A DNA stretch of 64,000 nt from Paracoccus sanguinis (GCF_900106665.1 NZ_FNNA01000001.1:744001-808000); one strand, 5' to 3'; shown: positions 54,787-64,000, numbered from the stretch's first letter. The notes: a model not told the origin generated them from the sequence alone. Translations and numbers: made by a program.

Positions 54787-55539
54787 ATGCTCGACCCCGA
54801 ACTGCTCATCGCGCTGGTCGCGGCGGCGGTCGGCGCCGGGTTCGTGGATTCCATCGCCGGGGGCGGCGGGCTGATCACCGTGCCGGTGCTGATGCTGGCC
54901 GGGCTGTCGCCCGAGCAGGCGCTGGCCACCAACAAGGTGCAGGGCAGCTTCGGGGCGGCGACGGCGGCGGTCAGCTATGCGCGCTCGGGCCTCGTCGATC
55001 TGCGGGCGCAACTGCCGGCGGCGGCGCTGGCCTTTGCCGCCGGGGTGGCGGGTGCGCTGCTCGTTTCTGCGCTGCCGACGCAGGCGCTGCGGGTGGTGCT
55101 GCCGGTGGTGCTGATCGGCATCGCGCTGTTCTTTGCGCTGAAGCCGGGCCTTGGCGATCTCGACCGTGCGGCGCGGCTGACGCCGGCGGTCTTCGGGCTG
55201 ACGGTGGTGCCGGCGGTGGGGTTCTACGACGGGCTGATCGGGCCCGGCGCGGGCGCGTTCTACATGATGGGGTTCGTGACGCTCGCGGGCTACGGCATCC
55301 TCAAGGCCACGGCGCACACGAAGCTGTTGAACTTCGCCTCGAACATCGGCGGGCTGACGGCCTTTGCGCTGACCGGGCATCCGCTCTGGATCGTCGGGCT
55401 GGCGATGGGCGCGGGGCAGATGCTGGGCGCGCTGATCGGCGCCCGGCTGGCGCTGCGCGTGGGCGCGCGCGTGATCAAGCCGCTGCTGGTCGTCACCTCG
55501 ACGGCGCTGGCCCTGCGGCTTCTGTGGCAGATGCTCTAG
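54787..55539 (+). CDS. TSUP-family (TauE/SafE) membrane permease
   Basis: A 250-residue inner-membrane protein with about eight helices in two repeats. Seen: GFVDSIAGGGGLITVPVLM (family glycine-rich motif), LATNKVQGSFGAATAAVSY, and the second-repeat FYDGLIGPGAGAFYMMGF and LLNFASNIGGLTAF. Members export or import sulfite, sulfoacetate or other organosulfur anions. It starts 7 bp after hspQ and converges on the asparaginase gene with a 3-bp gap. Confidence 0.9.
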   Translation: MLDPELLIALVAAAVGAGFVDSIAGGGGLITVPVLMLAGLSPEQALATNKVQGSFGAATAAVSYARSGLVDLRAQLPAAALAFAAGVAGALLVSALPTQALRVVLPVVLIGIALFFALKPGLGDLDRAARLTPAVFGLTVVPAVGFYDGLIGPGAGAFYMMGFVTLAGYGILKATAHTKLLNFASNIGGLTAFALTGHPLWIVGLAMGAGQMLGALIGARLALRVGARVIKPLLVVTSTALALRLLWQML

Positions 55540-55542
55540 GCG

Positions 55543-56538
55543 TCAGTTCAGCGGCCCCGCGAACCCCTCGGCCAGCCGCCGCTCGGCCACCTCGAGCCCG
55601 CGCCAGTTGGTCAGCGGATCGCTGAGCAGCTTGCCCACCACCGGATGGCCGGCGTCGAGCAGCCCGTGCCGCACCAGCAGCGCGGTGATCGCGGCCTCGG
55701 ACGCGCGGGTGGCGCCGTCCGCGATCTTGAGCGCAATGCCCATGCCCCGCTCGGGCGCGATGGCCACGAACACCGCCTCGGCGCCGGTCTTGACCGCCAC
55801 CCGGCCGCCCATCGCCCGCATGAGCAGCGTGCAGGCCCGCCCCTCGCCCGCCACCAGCTCGGGGTGGGCGGTCATCGCCGCGGTCAGGCGCGCCATCGCC
55901 TGTCCCCGTGCATCCGCGCCGGGATCGGCAAACGCCGCCATCGCCCGGGCCAGCCCCGCGACCGAGGTGGCGAAGTTCGGGGCCGAGCAGCCGTCGATGC
56001 CGTAGCCGGGCGAGGGCTCGCCAGTCACCTCCTCGAACGCCGCGCGCACCGCCTGCTGCAGCGGGTGGTCGGGCTCGTGATACTCGGGCCCCGCCTTGGC
56101 GTGGCGGGTCCAGGTCAGGAAGCCCGCGTGCTTGCCCGAGCAGTTGTTGTGAAGTTGGCACGGCGCCTCGTCGGCGCAGGTCAGGCGGCGGTTCTCGGCC
56201 GGGTCGTTCGGCATATGCGCGCCGCAGCGCAGGTCGCGCTCGGCCAGGCCCAGCCCGCCCAGCCACGCGCCCACCCGGCTGGTGTGGATCGCCGCGCCCT
56301 GGTGGCTGGCGCAGGCGAGCGCCAGCTGCTCGGGGCCAAGCCCTGCCGCGTCGGCGGCGCCGCTTTCGATCAGCGGCAGCGCCTGGATCATCTTGCACGA
56401 CGAGCGCGGAAAGATCACCGCCGCCGGGTCGCCCCAGCTTTCGACCAGCCCGCCGCGGTCCCAGACGACGGCGTGCCCGCGGTGGACGCTTTCGGGCATC
56501 CCGCCGCGCCAGATTTCCACCAGATCGACCGGACCCAT
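55543..56538 (-). CDS. L-asparaginase II-family protein (Rhizobium type)
   Basis: A 331-residue protein of the rhizobial-type asparaginase family (PF06089), which hydrolyses asparagine and related amides and is unrelated to E. coli AnsA/AnsB. Seen: ESVHRGHAVVWDRGG, IFPRSSCKMIQALPLIES (Ser-x2-Lys-like site), ALACASHQGAAIHT, NNCSGKHAGFL, GYGIDGCSAPNFATS and ELVAGEGRACT. The start is ATG at 56538 after GGGGGCGGAGCG. It is divergent from the IalB-like gene. Confidence 0.88.
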   Translation of the reverse strand: MGPVDLVEIWRGGMPESVHRGHAVVWDRGGLVESWGDPAAVIFPRSSCKMIQALPLIESGAADAAGLGPEQLALACASHQGAAIHTSRVGAWLGGLGLAERDLRCGAHMPNDPAENRRLTCADEAPCQLHNNCSGKHAGFLTWTRHAKAGPEYHEPDHPLQQAVRAAFEEVTGEPSPGYGIDGCSAPNFATSVAGLARAMAAFADPGADARGQAMARLTAAMTAHPELVAGEGRACTLLMRAMGGRVAVKTGAEAVFVAIAPERGMGIALKIADGATRASEAAITALLVRHGLLDAGHPVVGKLLSDPLTNWRGLEVAERRLAEGFAGPLN

Positions 56539-56688
56539 CGCTCCGCCCCCTTTGACAAATGCGCGATTTCCAACCGGGGGGGTTTTGCCGCCGGCGGCTT
56601 TCCGGTTAATTGACGCCATATCCGGTCGCAAGACCATCCGACCCGTGATAACCCGGCCCCGAGACCGGGACAGCAGGAGGCCACGAGC

Positions 56689-57210
56689 ATGACGACATCC
56701 CTTACCCGCATCGGACTTGTCGCTGCCTTTGCGACGGCGCTGGTGTCGCCGGCGCTGGCGGCCGAACCCAAGGTGCTGGGCAGCGAGGGCGCCTGGACCG
56801 CGTTCGGCGGCGACCAGCCCAAGGAGTGCTGGGCCGTCTCGCCGCCCAAGTCCACCGTGAACACCGACGCCGAGGGCAAGCCGCGCGAGGTGACGCGCAG
56901 CGACATTCGCCTGTACGTCGCCTATCGCCCCGGCCAGAACGGCGAGGTGTCGTTCCAGGGCGGCTATCCCTTCGCCCCGGATTCGACCGTCGACGTCGAG
57001 ATCGGCTCGAACAAGTTCAAGCTGTTCACCGATGGCGAGAACGCCTGGACCGGCTCGCCCGACGAGGACGCCAAGCTGATCTCGGCGCTCCGCGCGGGGT
57101 CCGAGGCGGTGGTCAAGGGCCGCTCGTCGCGGGGCACCCGGACGACCGACACCTTCTCGCTCGCCGGCATCACCGCGATGACCAACAAGGCGCGCGACAC
57201 CTGCAAGTAA
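56689..57210 (+). CDS. IalB-like periplasmic protein
   Basis: A 173-residue exported protein with a signal peptide (LVAAFATALVSPALAAE, cleaved near residue 25) and an invasion-associated-locus-B type domain: WTAFGGDQPKECWAVSPPKS, FQGGYPFAPDSTVDVEIG and, near the end, GRSSRGTRTTDTFSLAGI and a final Cys in RDTCK. Two cysteines (near residues 47 and 172) could form a disulfide. Such proteins are common in free-living alphaproteobacteria, so the invasion name is historical. Followed by a strong terminator. Confidence 0.82.
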   Translation: MTTSLTRIGLVAAFATALVSPALAAEPKVLGSEGAWTAFGGDQPKECWAVSPPKSTVNTDAEGKPREVTRSDIRLYVAYRPGQNGEVSFQGGYPFAPDSTVDVEIGSNKFKLFTDGENAWTGSPDEDAKLISALRAGSEAVVKGRSSRGTRTTDTFSLAGITAMTNKARDTCK

Positions 57211-57245
57211 TCGCCGCTGCCGCCTGACCGGTGGTTGTGCTACGC

Positions 57246-57282
57246 TCGGGGCCGCCCCATCTCGGGGCGGCCCCGATGTTTT
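57246..57282 (+). terminator. Intrinsic terminator after the IalB-like gene
   Basis: TCGGGGCCGCCCC (57246-57258), loop ATCTC, GGGGCGGCCCCGA (57264-57276), then TGTTTT. A 13-bp perfect stem followed by a short T-run. It separates the IalB-like gene from rlmN. Confidence 0.88.
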
Positions 57283-57311
57283 GACCCGCCCTTGCCGATA
57301 CGGACCCGCCG

Positions 57312-58505
57312 ATGACCCCCGCCCCCACCCTTTCCGCCGCGCCGATCACCCAGGACGTGCTGACGATCCCGCGCAAGCTGCCCGAGGGCGGCCGCGTGAA
57401 CCTGGTCGGGCTGACGCGCGAGCAGCTGCGCGAGGCGCTGATCGAGGCCGGCACGCCCGAGCGGCAGGCGCGGATGCGCGTGGGCCAGATCTGGCAGTGG
57501 GTCTATCACTGGGGGGTGCGCGACTTCGCGCAGATGACGAACCTCGCCAAGGACTATCGCGCCTTCCTCGCCGAGCGGTTCGAAATCGCCCTGCCCGAGG
57601 TCGTCACCCGGCAGGTCTCGGGCGACGGCACGCGCAAGTACCTGCTGCGGATCGCCGGCGGGCACGAAGTCGAGACGGTCTACATCCCCGAGGAAGGCCG
57701 CGGCACGCTGTGCGTGAGCTCGCAGGTCGGCTGCACGCTGACCTGTTCCTTCTGCCACACCGGCACGCAGAAGCTGGTGCGCAACCTGACCGCGGGCGAG
57801 ATCGTGGGCCAGCTCATGGTCGCCCGCGACGACCTGGGCGAGTGGCCCGAGCCGGGCGCGCCCAAGGACGAGACGCGGCTGGTCTCGAACCTCGTGCTGA
57901 TGGGGATGGGCGAGCCGCTCTACAACTTCGACAACGTGCGGGACGCGATGAAGGTGGTGATGGACGGCGAGGGGCTGTCGCTCTCGCGCCGGCGGATCAC
58001 GCTCTCGACCTCGGGCGTGGTGCCCGAGATCGCGCGCACGGCCGAAGAGATCGGCTGCCAGCTCGCCGTCAGCTTCCACGCCACCACCGACGCGGTGCGC
58101 GACCGGCTGGTGCCGATCAACAAGCGCTGGAACATCGACGAGCTGCTGGGCGCGCTGCGCGACTATCCGCGGCTCTCGAACAGCGAGCGGATCACCTTTG
58201 AGTATGTGATGCTCGACGGGGTCAACGACAGCGACGACGATGCCCGCCGCCTGATCCGGCTGATCCGCGGCATCCCGGCGAAGATCAACCTGATCCCCTT
58301 CAACGAATGGCCCGGCGCGCCCTATCGGCGCTCGTCGTGGGATCGGATCGAGGCCTTCGCCGACATCATCTACAAGGCCGGCTACGCCTCGCCGATCCGC
58401 ACCCCGCGGGGCGAGGACATCATGGCGGCCTGCGGGCAGCTCAAATCCGCGACCGAGCGGGGGCGGAAGTCGGCGGCGCAGGTGGCGGCTGAGGCCGGGC
58501 TCTAG
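57312..58505 (+). CDS. rlmN: Dual-specificity 23S rRNA/tRNA adenine-C2 methyltransferase
   Basis: Radical-SAM enzyme that methylates A2503 of 23S rRNA and A37 of tRNAs. A 397-residue protein: N-terminal helical domain, radical-SAM triad [14 protein letters not shown] (C-x3-C-x2-C, near residue 141), [27 protein letters not shown], and the methyl-carrying Cys in [11 protein letters not shown] near residue 375. Standard length. Convergent with der. Confidence 0.96.
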   Translation: MTPAPTLSAAPITQDVLTIPRKLPEGGRVNLVGLTREQLREALIEAGTPERQARMRVGQIWQWVYHWGVRDFAQMTNLAKDYRAFLAERFEIALPEVVTRQVSGDGTRKYLLRIAGGHEVETVYIPEEGRGTLCVSSQVGCTLTCSFCHTGTQKLVRNLTAGEIVGQLMVARDDLGEWPEPGAPKDETRLVSNLVLMGMGEPLYNFDNVRDAMKVVMDGEGLSLSRRRITLSTSGVVPEIARTAEEIGCQLAVSFHATTDAVRDRLVPINKRWNIDELLGALRDYPRLSNSERITFEYVMLDGVNDSDDDARRLIRLIRGIPAKINLIPFNEWPGAPYRRSSWDRIEAFADIIYKAGYASPIRTPRGEDIMAACGQLKSATERGRKSAAQVAAEAGL

Positions 58506-58570
58506 GGCGCGAGAGGGCGTCGGGCGCCGAATGACCAGACCCGCCGGACCGGGGGCTTCGCGCCCCCCAG

Positions 58571-58625
58571 CCCTCGGCCAAGGGCCGAGGGCGTTCGGCG
58601 GGAAAACGGTCCACCGGACCGTTTT
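58571..58625. terminator. Paired hairpins between rlmN and der
   Basis: First CCCTCGGCC-AAG-GGCCGAGGG (58571-58591), then AAAACGGTCC-ACC-GGACCGTTTT (58603-58625). The second has A-runs and T-runs on both sides, so it can end transcription in either direction where rlmN (+) and der (-) converge. Confidence 0.88.
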
Positions 58626-58647
58626 CTCACCCGCCTCATCCCCCGCG

Positions 58648-58677
58648 GGATATTTAGGTCCAGCCCGAGGAAGAAAG
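58648..58677 (-). repeat. Gene-end element: AAATATCC motif (copy d)
   Basis: Plus strand GGATATTTAGGTCC...GAGGAAGAAAG, that is AAATATCC with a TTTCTTCC upstream block on the minus strand. It lies immediately after the der stop (58682) and in der orientation. The spacing between the two blocks is larger than in copies a-c. Confidence 0.6.
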
Positions 58678-58681
58678 CGCG

Positions 58682-60163
58682 TCAGCCGGACTTCGGCCGC
58701 TGGCGGTCCTTGTGCTTGGCGAGCGCGCCGGTCGGGCGCTTGTTCGACTTGTCCTTGTAGGGGTTCTTCTCGCCCTGGTCGCGGAAGGTCAGCCGGATCG
58801 GCGTGCCGGGCAGGTCGAAATCCTGCCGCAGCCCGTTCACGAGATAGCGCCGGTAGCTTTCCGGGATCTGGTCGGTGTGCGTCGCCATCACCACGAAGCC
58901 CGGCGGCCGGGTCTTGACCTGCGTCATGTAGCGCAGCCGGATGCGGCGCCCGCCGGGCGCGGGCGGCGGGTGCGCCTCGGTCATCGCGGTCAGCCACTGG
59001 TTCAGCCGCGCCGTGCCCACGCGCCGGTTCCAGACCTCATGCGCCTTGACCACCGCATTGTGCAGCCGGTCGAGCCCCTTGCCGGTCCGCGCCGAGACGG
59101 TCACCAGCGGCGCGCCCTTGAGCTGCGGCAGAAGCCGCTCGAACGCCTCGCGCAGCTCGTTGAGCTTGTGCGGCTTGTCCTCCTCGAGGTCCCACTTGTT
59201 GGCCGCCACGACCACGGCGCGGCCCTCGGTCTCGGCGAAATCCGCGATGCGCAGGTCCTGCTGTTCGAACGGGATCGCCACGTCCAGCAGCACCACCACG
59301 ACCTCGGCAAAGCGCACGGCGCGCAGCCCGTCGGCCACGGAAAGCTTTTCCACCTTGTCCGAGATCCGGGCCTTCTTGCGCATCCCGGCGGTGTCGAAAA
59401 TCCGCACCGGGGTGCCCATGAAGTCGGCCCGGACCGAGATCGAATCGCGGGTGATGCCCGCCTCGGGGCCGGTCAGCAGCCGGTCCTCGCCGATGATCTT
59501 GTTGATCAGCGTCGACTTGCCCGCGTTGGGGCGGCCGATCACCGCGATCTGCAGGGGCCGCGCCTCGGACGGGTGCCAGTCCTCGGCGCCCTCGCCCGAT
59601 TCCGCCTGCGCTTCGGTCAGGGTCACGTCTGTGACGGGCGCGATCGGGGCCGGGCGCTCGGCCTCGACCTGATCGGCCAGCGGTTGCAGCGCCCGGTAGA
59701 GGTCCTCGAGCCCCTCGCCGTGCTCGGCCGAGATGCGGATCGGCTCGCCGAGGCCAAGGCTCCAGCCCTCGGCGGCGCCAGATTCGCCGGCCCGTCCCTC
59801 GGCCTTGTTGGCGGCGAGCAGGACGTGCTTGGCGCGCCGGCGCAGGATGTCGGCGAAATATTCGTCGGCGGCGGTGACGCCGGCGCGGGCGTCAATGACG
59901 AACAGGCAGATGTCGGCCTCGTCCACCGCCCGCTCGGTCAGGCGGCGCATCCGGCCCTGCAGGCTGTCGTCCTCGACCATCTCGAGCCCGGCCGAATCGA
60001 TCACCACGAAGCGCAGGTCGCCCAGCCGGGCGTCGCCCTCGCGCAGGTCGCGGGTGACGCCGGGCTGGTCATCGACCAGCGCCAGCCGCTTGCCGACGAG
60101 GCGGTTGAACAGCGTGGACTTGCCCACGTTCGGGCGCCCGACGATGGCGAGGGTGAAGCTCAT
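58682..60163 (-). CDS. der: Ribosome biogenesis GTPase Der (EngA)
   Basis: Double GTPase needed for 50S subunit maturation. A 493-residue protein: first G domain [14 protein letters not shown] (residues 9-22), DSAGLEM, NKAEG; second [14 protein letters not shown] near residue 214, [12 protein letters not shown] and NKWDLEE; then the C-terminal KH-like domain ([19 protein letters not shown]). The start is ATG at 60163, overlapping the bamB stop by 4 bp. The order yfgM-bamB-der is the same as in E. coli. Confidence 0.97.
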   Translation of the reverse strand: MSFTLAIVGRPNVGKSTLFNRLVGKRLALVDDQPGVTRDLREGDARLGDLRFVVIDSAGLEMVEDDSLQGRMRRLTERAVDEADICLFVIDARAGVTAADEYFADILRRRAKHVLLAANKAEGRAGESGAAEGWSLGLGEPIRISAEHGEGLEDLYRALQPLADQVEAERPAPIAPVTDVTLTEAQAESGEGAEDWHPSEARPLQIAVIGRPNAGKSTLINKIIGEDRLLTGPEAGITRDSISVRADFMGTPVRIFDTAGMRKKARISDKVEKLSVADGLRAVRFAEVVVVLLDVAIPFEQQDLRIADFAETEGRAVVVAANKWDLEEDKPHKLNELREAFERLLPQLKGAPLVTVSARTGKGLDRLHNAVVKAHEVWNRRVGTARLNQWLTAMTEAHPPPAPGGRRIRLRYMTQVKTRPPGFVVMATHTDQIPESYRRYLVNGLRQDFDLPGTPIRLTFRDQGEKNPYKDKSNKRPTGALAKHKDRQRPKSG

Positions 60164-61494
60164 CGGTAGGCGTGCAGGTTGCCGTCGCGGCCCGCGACGT
60201 AGAGCGTTCCGCCCGAGACGACCGGCGCGGTCGCGGCCCCGCCGGGGATCGCCGCCTGCCCGACCTCGGCCCCCGAGGCGGGGTCGAAGACCCTGAGCAC
60301 CCCGTCCGACGAGGCGACGAACAGCCGCCCGCCCGCCAGCACCGGCCCGTAATGGGCCACGATGTCGTCCTGCTTGCGGACCCTGAGCGTGGTGTAGAGC
60401 GGCAGCTTGGTGGCGTAGATGCGCCCGCCGGTCGCGGCGTCGAGGCCGACGAGCTGGGCCTGGTCGTTGACCGCGAAGACCGAACCGCCGGCCAGCAGGA
60501 CCGGGCTGTTGGCGCCTTCCTTCTCGCTCCACAGCTCGACGCCGGTGGTGCGGTCGAAGGCGTTGATGCGGCCCGAGGACGAGCCGGCGATCACGACGTT
60601 GCCGGCGATCACCGGGTCGCCGGTCAGGTCGCGGATGAAGGCGATGGCGCGGCCGCGGCGGGTGCCGGCGACCTGCCCGCTCCACCTCTCGAGGCCGGTG
60701 GCGGTATCCACGGCCAGAAGCTGGCCCGAGGCGAAGGGGAAGACGACCAGATCGCCGTCCACCGCCGGGGCCGAGACGCCGGTCACGCCGGACGGCCCGG
60801 CGATCCCCGAGACGGTCCAGAGCACCTTGCCGTCGGCGGCGCGGACCGCCCAGCCGGTGGCGTTGCGGGCGACGACATAGACGGTGCCGTTCTGCACCGT
60901 GGGGGCGCCGCCGACCGGCGCCTCGACCCGCTGGCGCCAGATCACCGCGCCCGAGGTCGCGTCGAGCGCGACGAGTTCGCCGAAGCCGGTGGTGACATAG
61001 ACCCGCCCGCCCTCATAGGCGATGCCGCCGCCCGAGGCGCTGTCAGGGTTCTCGCCCGGCGGCGTCACGTCGGCGGTCCAGGCGGTCCCGCCCGAGAGCG
61101 CAGTGGCGGTCACCCGCGCGCGGCTGTCCATGGTGAAGATGCGGCCGCCCGCCACCACCGGGTCGGCGGTGATCCGGTGGCGCTTGCCGGCCGGCTGGCC
61201 GATGGGCGCCGAGAACACCCGCGTGGTGCCGGCGCCAAGGGTCGCGTGCGGGATCAGATGCGCGGGGTTCGCGCCACGCGTGGTCCATTCGACAGAGCGC
61301 GGGGTGGGAAGGCGCAGCGCGGTGGTCGTGACCGCGCCCCCCTCGACGACCGCCGGGCCTTCGGGCGAGACGACCGCCCGCGGGTCGAGCCGCGTGCCGG
61401 TCAGCACCACCTCACGCTCGGCGCAGGCCCCGAGCGCGGTCACGGCCGCGGTCAGGGCGATCAGGGGCAGCTTCGCGATCGGTCGTCTGGACAT
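60160..61494 (-). CDS. bamB: Outer-membrane assembly lipoprotein, PQQ-like beta-propeller
   Basis: Part of the BAM complex that inserts beta-barrel proteins. A 444-residue lipoprotein: signal peptide with lipobox LGAC near residue 23, then propeller repeats with the hallmark Trp/Gly endings ([48 protein letters not shown]). It is longer than E. coli BamB (392). Start ATG at 61494. Located between yfgM and der as in other proteobacteria. Confidence 0.92.
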   Translation of the reverse strand: MSRRPIAKLPLIALTAAVTALGACAEREVVLTGTRLDPRAVVSPEGPAVVEGGAVTTTALRLPTPRSVEWTTRGANPAHLIPHATLGAGTTRVFSAPIGQPAGKRHRITADPVVAGGRIFTMDSRARVTATALSGGTAWTADVTPPGENPDSASGGGIAYEGGRVYVTTGFGELVALDATSGAVIWRQRVEAPVGGAPTVQNGTVYVVARNATGWAVRAADGKVLWTVSGIAGPSGVTGVSAPAVDGDLVVFPFASGQLLAVDTATGLERWSGQVAGTRRGRAIAFIRDLTGDPVIAGNVVIAGSSSGRINAFDRTTGVELWSEKEGANSPVLLAGGSVFAVNDQAQLVGLDAATGGRIYATKLPLYTTLRVRKQDDIVAHYGPVLAGGRLFVASSDGVLRVFDPASGAEVGQAAIPGGAATAPVVSGGTLYVAGRDGNLHAYR

Positions 61495-61526
61495 CGGGCG
61501 CTCCGGCGTGGGACGGGCTGAGGGGG

Positions 61527-62264
61527 TCAGTTGGCGGGGGCGCCCGGGGTCACGACCTCGGCGGCGCGGGTCGGATCGGGGGCGGTCTGGGTGGCAGGCT
61601 CGGGTTCGGGATCGACGCCGAGGGTGATGAGCAGCTCGGCCAGCCGCCGGCGCTGGCCCTGCCCCAGCCCGTCGCGCTGCTGGATCTGGCGCACCAGCGT
61701 CACCGCGTCCTGGTCGCGCCCGGCGCTGACCAGCGCCAGCGCCTTGAGCTCGAGCGCGATCAGCTCGAACGGGGCGCCGGGGGTCGAGAGCTTGCCGAGC
61801 ACCGTGTCGCGGGCGGAAGCCTCCATCGCCGGGCCCTGCGCGAGGACCGAGCGCAGCGCGGCCAGGTCGGCCATCACCTTGTCGCCGGCGTTGCCCGCGG
61901 CGGTGGCGGCGGCGTCGTAGCGCTGGGTCGCCTCGGCGAGCTGCCCGGCCTCGGCCAGCAGGTTGGCGGCCATCAGGTCGCGCAGCGCCGCCTGGCTCGG
62001 CTGCGGGGCGGGGACGGCGGCGACGGCCGCGGCGCGGGCGGCGGCGTCGCCCTGGGTCGCCTCGGCCGCGAGCAGCGCGTCGCCGAACGCCTGCGCGGTG
62101 CGGGCGGCACGGGCCGTGGACCACTCGCGCCAGGCGGCGGCCCCGACCAGCACCAGGATGGCGAGGACGGCGATCCAGCCGTAGCGCCGCATCGCCAGGA
62201 ACAGGCGGTCGCGGCGCAGATCCTCGGTCACCTCGTCGATGAAGCTGTCGTTCTGGTTGGCCAT
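61527..62264 (-). CDS. yfgM: YfgM-type single-pass membrane protein with TPR-like periplasmic domain
   Basis: A 245-residue inner-membrane protein: short cytoplasmic start (MANQNDSFIDEVTEDLRRDR), one helix YGWIAVLAILVLVGAAAW near residues 28-45, then an Ala-rich helical-repeat periplasmic part (LRDLMAANLLAEAGQLAEA). Family knowledge: YfgM is a SecYEG-associated factor that works with periplasmic chaperones. The C-terminal ~35 residues are a Pro/Thr tail. First gene of yfgM-bamB-der. The 168-bp gap to sodB is the divergent control region. Confidence 0.87.
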   Translation of the reverse strand: MANQNDSFIDEVTEDLRRDRLFLAMRRYGWIAVLAILVLVGAAAWREWSTARAARTAQAFGDALLAAEATQGDAAARAAAVAAVPAPQPSQAALRDLMAANLLAEAGQLAEATQRYDAAATAAGNAGDKVMADLAALRSVLAQGPAMEASARDTVLGKLSTPGAPFELIALELKALALVSAGRDQDAVTLVRQIQQRDGLGQGQRRRLAELLITLGVDPEPEPATQTAPDPTRAAEVVTPGAPAN

Positions 62265-62432
62265 GTCGTCCCGCCGGTCCCTCGTTTCCCGCTCTTCTAT
62301 ACGCGCGCGGGGCGGATTGCCAACGGCTGCGCGGGAACCCGCCCCACGCCCGCCGCGTTGCCCACGCAAGCCCGGCGCCACCTTGTGCGCGCCGACGCCG
62401 AGACCACCGAAATCCTTGGAAAGGAACGCAAT

Positions 62433-63032
62433 ATGGCCTTCACCCTGCCCGACCTCCCCTATGCCCACGACGCGCTGGCCGCCGGCGGGATGTCCAAGGA
62501 GACGCTCGAGTATCACCACGACAAGCACCACAAGGCCTACGTCGACAAGCTCAACGAGCTGATCGCCGGCACCGAGTGGGAGGGCAAGACGCTCGAAGAG
62601 ATCGTCAAGGGCACCTATCAGGAGGGTGCGGTCGCCCAGAACGGCATCTTCAACAACGCCAGCCAGCACTGGAACCACACCCAGTTCTGGGAGATGATGG
62701 CGCCGAAGGTTCCGGCGATGCCGTCCGAGCTGGAAGCCGCGATCAAGGACAGCTTCGGCTCGGTCGACGACTTCAAGAAGAAGTTCACCGAGGCCGGCGT
62801 CGGCCAGTTCGGCTCGGGCTGGGCGTGGCTGGTCAAGAAGGCCGATGGCGGGCTCGAGATCACCAAGACCGAGAACGGCGTGAACCCGCTCGCCAAGGGC
62901 CAGACCGCGCTGCTCGGCTGTGACGTGTGGGAACATTCCTACTACATCGACTTCCGCAACGCGCGGCCGAAGTACCTCGAGAACTTCCTCGCCAATCTGG
63001 TGAACTGGGAAAACGTCGCCTCGCGGATGTGA
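62433..63032 (+). CDS. sodB: Iron-type superoxide dismutase
   Basis: Converts superoxide to oxygen and peroxide. A 199-residue cytoplasmic enzyme: metal ligands His in LEYHHDKHHKAYV and SQHWNHTQFW, Asp in LGCDVWEHSYYID and His in the same stretch. The Gln in FNNASQHWNH is at the position typical of Fe-SOD (Mn-SODs have Gly there). ATG at 62433 follows GGAAAGGA. An intrinsic terminator follows. Confidence 0.95.
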   Translation: MAFTLPDLPYAHDALAAGGMSKETLEYHHDKHHKAYVDKLNELIAGTEWEGKTLEEIVKGTYQEGAVAQNGIFNNASQHWNHTQFWEMMAPKVPAMPSELEAAIKDSFGSVDDFKKKFTEAGVGQFGSGWAWLVKKADGGLEITKTENGVNPLAKGQTALLGCDVWEHSYYIDFRNARPKYLENFLANLVNWENVASRM

Positions 63033-63052
63033 TCTGCGGAGTTTGAACGCGA

Positions 63053-63081
63053 GAGGGCCCGCAGCGATGCGGGCCCTTTTC
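63053..63081 (+). terminator. Intrinsic terminator of sodB
   Basis: GGGCCCGC-AGCGAT-GCGGGCCC (63055-63076) followed by TTTTCGTT. Stem of 8 bp, 22 bases after the sodB stop. Confidence 0.92.
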
Positions 63082-63106
63082 GTTGTGGGGGTTGTGACGC
63101 CGAACC

Positions 63107-63129
63107 GGGGTATTTCGCCAGACAGACGC
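63107..63129 (-). repeat. Gene-end element: AAATACC variant (copy e)
   Basis: Plus strand GGGGTATTTCGCCAGACAGACG, that is TGTCTGGCG-AAATACC on the minus strand, ending 2 bp before the soxG stop. It is the most diverged member (TATT instead of ATATTT; Cys-strand block altered) but lies at the same place relative to its gene. Confidence 0.5.
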
Positions 63130-63131
63130 GC

Positions 63132-63689
63132 TCAGCGGGGCGCGAGGCCGGTGCCAGGGGCGGCGGCGCGCGCCAGCACCTCGGCGAGGTAGTCGCGGAT
63201 CGACCGGAAGGCGATGACCCGCCAGCCGTCGCCGTGGCGCCACAGCGCGCAGGCGACCTGGGCCGCGCGGGTGCGGCGCACCCCGTCCGCGGGCAGCGCG
63301 GACAAGTCGGCGGGGGTCAGCTTCATCAGCACCTCGGCGGCCCGGGGGCCGGACAGGTCAAAGACGCAGCGCATGGCGCTGACATCCTCGATCAGCGCGG
63401 GCTCGGTCGAGAGCGCGTCGCGCAGCGCGGCGAGGGTCTCGGCCGTCTCGGCGGCGGGCAGGATCAGCAGCAGCTCGTCCGGCGCCATCCAGCCGAGCCA
63501 GCGCGCCCCGTCGGTGGTGAAGCGCGTGGTGGCGGGCACCGCGAGCCCCGCCGCCTCGGCCAGCGCATCGCCCGCCCGGGCCAGGTCGGCGCGGATCAGG
63601 ATCATCCCCAGCCCGCGGATCTCGGTGATCGCCGCCAGCGGCCCCGTGCCCGTCACAACGCTGCTCGTATCTCTGCCCCTCTCAGCCAT
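63132..63689 (-). CDS. soxG: Sarcosine oxidase gamma subunit
   Basis: Small subunit of the heterotetrameric sarcosine oxidase that demethylates sarcosine to glycine and passes the methyl group to tetrahydrofolate. A 185-residue protein: GPLAAITEIRGLGMILIRAD, ARWLGWMAPDELLLIL, DLSGPRAAEVLMKLTP and, near the C-terminus, YLAEVLARAA. Its start overlaps the soxA stop by 8 bp. Last gene of a soxBDAG-type operon that lies mostly outside the window. Confidence 0.9.
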   Translation of the reverse strand: MAERGRDTSSVVTGTGPLAAITEIRGLGMILIRADLARAGDALAEAAGLAVPATTRFTTDGARWLGWMAPDELLLILPAAETAETLAALRDALSTEPALIEDVSAMRCVFDLSGPRAAEVLMKLTPADLSALPADGVRRTRAAQVACALWRHGDGWRVIAFRSIRDYLAEVLARAAAPGTGLAPR

Positions 63690-64000
63690 TCGCCCGCGTC
63701 CCTTCCTTGTCGTAGAACACCGGATCGACGATCCGCGCCCGATAGGTCGCGCCCGGCACCTCGAAGGCCAGCTCCTCGCCCATCCGCTCGGGCCCGCGCT
63801 GCACCAGCCCCATCGCGATCGGCCGGCCGAGCGTCGGCGAGGCGTAGCTCGAGGTCACCCGGCCTTGCGTGTTGCGCTGGCCGTTGGCGTTCACGCCGTC
63901 GGCCACCGCATAGGCGCCGTCCGGCAGCACCCGCCCGTCGAGGCTTTCTAGCCCGACCAGCTTCCAGCGCTCGGGCGAGGCCATGAACGACCGCTCCTGC
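63682..64000 (-). CDS. soxA: Sarcosine oxidase alpha subunit, 3' end only
   Basis: The last ~105 codons of a larger gene that runs off the right edge. The visible part (WKLVGLESLDGRVLPDGAYA, then GRVTSSYASPTLGRPIAMG) is the C-terminal aminomethyltransferase-like (GcvT C-terminal) barrel of SoxA. The frame is open through position 64000, so the ATG at 63984 is internal. The 3' end overlaps soxG by 8 bp. Confidence 0.9.
   Translation of the reverse strand, partial: QERSFMASPERWKLVGLESLDGRVLPDGAYAVADGVNANGQRNTQGRVTSSYASPTLGRPIAMGLVQRGPERMGEELAFEVPGATYRARIVDPVFYDKEGTRANG

Overview
The window is a stretch of chromosome from a GC-rich alphaproteobacterium, most likely a member of the Rhodobacterales (Rhodobacteraceae/Paracoccaceae). 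The reasons are the very high GC of nearly all coding DNA, the serC leader motif in front of serC-serA, the yfgM-bamB-der and soxA-soxG gene orders, the SqrR-type regulator, and a short intergenic element (TTCTTTCTTG-N3-AAATATCC beside a GC hairpin) that recurs at five gene ends. I found no rRNA, tRNA, CRISPR array or prophage. Genes are packed in operons with many ATGA start/stop overlaps.

Layout. 0-6.85 kb: a surface-glycan operon (UDP-galactopyranose mutase; a glycosyltransferase fused to a Gfo/Idh/MocA oxidoreductase; an MDR dehydrogenase; a glycosyltransferase fused to a GH1-like domain). 6.9-10.8 kb: an osmF-yehYXW type osmoprotectant ABC importer, divergent from a catalase-like gene and an FdhF/YdeP molybdoenzyme (11.1-14.5 kb). 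14.5-19.9 kb: a paoABC-type molybdenum hydroxylase with its cofactor genes mocA and xdhC. 20-22.2 kb: small housekeeping or unknown genes. 22.3-24.57 kb: an accessory patch with a REP-associated tyrosine transposase, a duplicated REP palindrome pair, and two unrecognised lower-GC genes abutting lepA, one of which seems frameshifted. 24.6-29.6 kb: lepA, a DMT exporter, a CopZ-like protein, a HAD phosphatase, a secreted Cys protein and a sirtuin. 29.6-35.2 kb: copper handling (CopA ATPase with a Cys-Cys leader frame, PCuAC chaperone, and a CutF/CruR-like DUF2946 protein whose stop codon lies in a predicted hairpin), interleaved with an L,D-transpeptidase and mnmH. 35.4-41.4 kb: rpmB, meaB, ada, a SoxS-like thioredoxin with an SqrR-like regulator, serS and a membrane protein. 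41.4-42.2 kb: a non-coding pyrimidine-rich gap. 42.2-49.9 kb: livHMGF-type ABC genes without a binding protein, followed by a ribokinase-family kinase, deoC and a double aldehyde dehydrogenase, which suggests import and breakdown of deoxyribose or a related sugar. 50-54.3 kb: serC leader, serC, serA, a phosphatase and a DUF2585 protein. 54.4-58.5 kb: hspQ, a TSUP permease, an asparaginase, an IalB-like protein and rlmN. 58.7-62.3 kb: der-bamB-yfgM on the minus strand. 62.4-64 kb: sodB, then soxG and the 3' end of soxA, which runs off the window.

The points most worth following are the copper-responsive leader candidates (34.8-35.2 kb and 32.0-32.3 kb), the RAYT/REP plus low-GC two-gene patch at 22.3-24.6 kb, the fused glycan enzymes, the binding-protein-less importer coupled to deoK/deoC/ALDH, and the recurring AAATATCC gene-end element. 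All functions are inferred from sequence reading; no database search was run.
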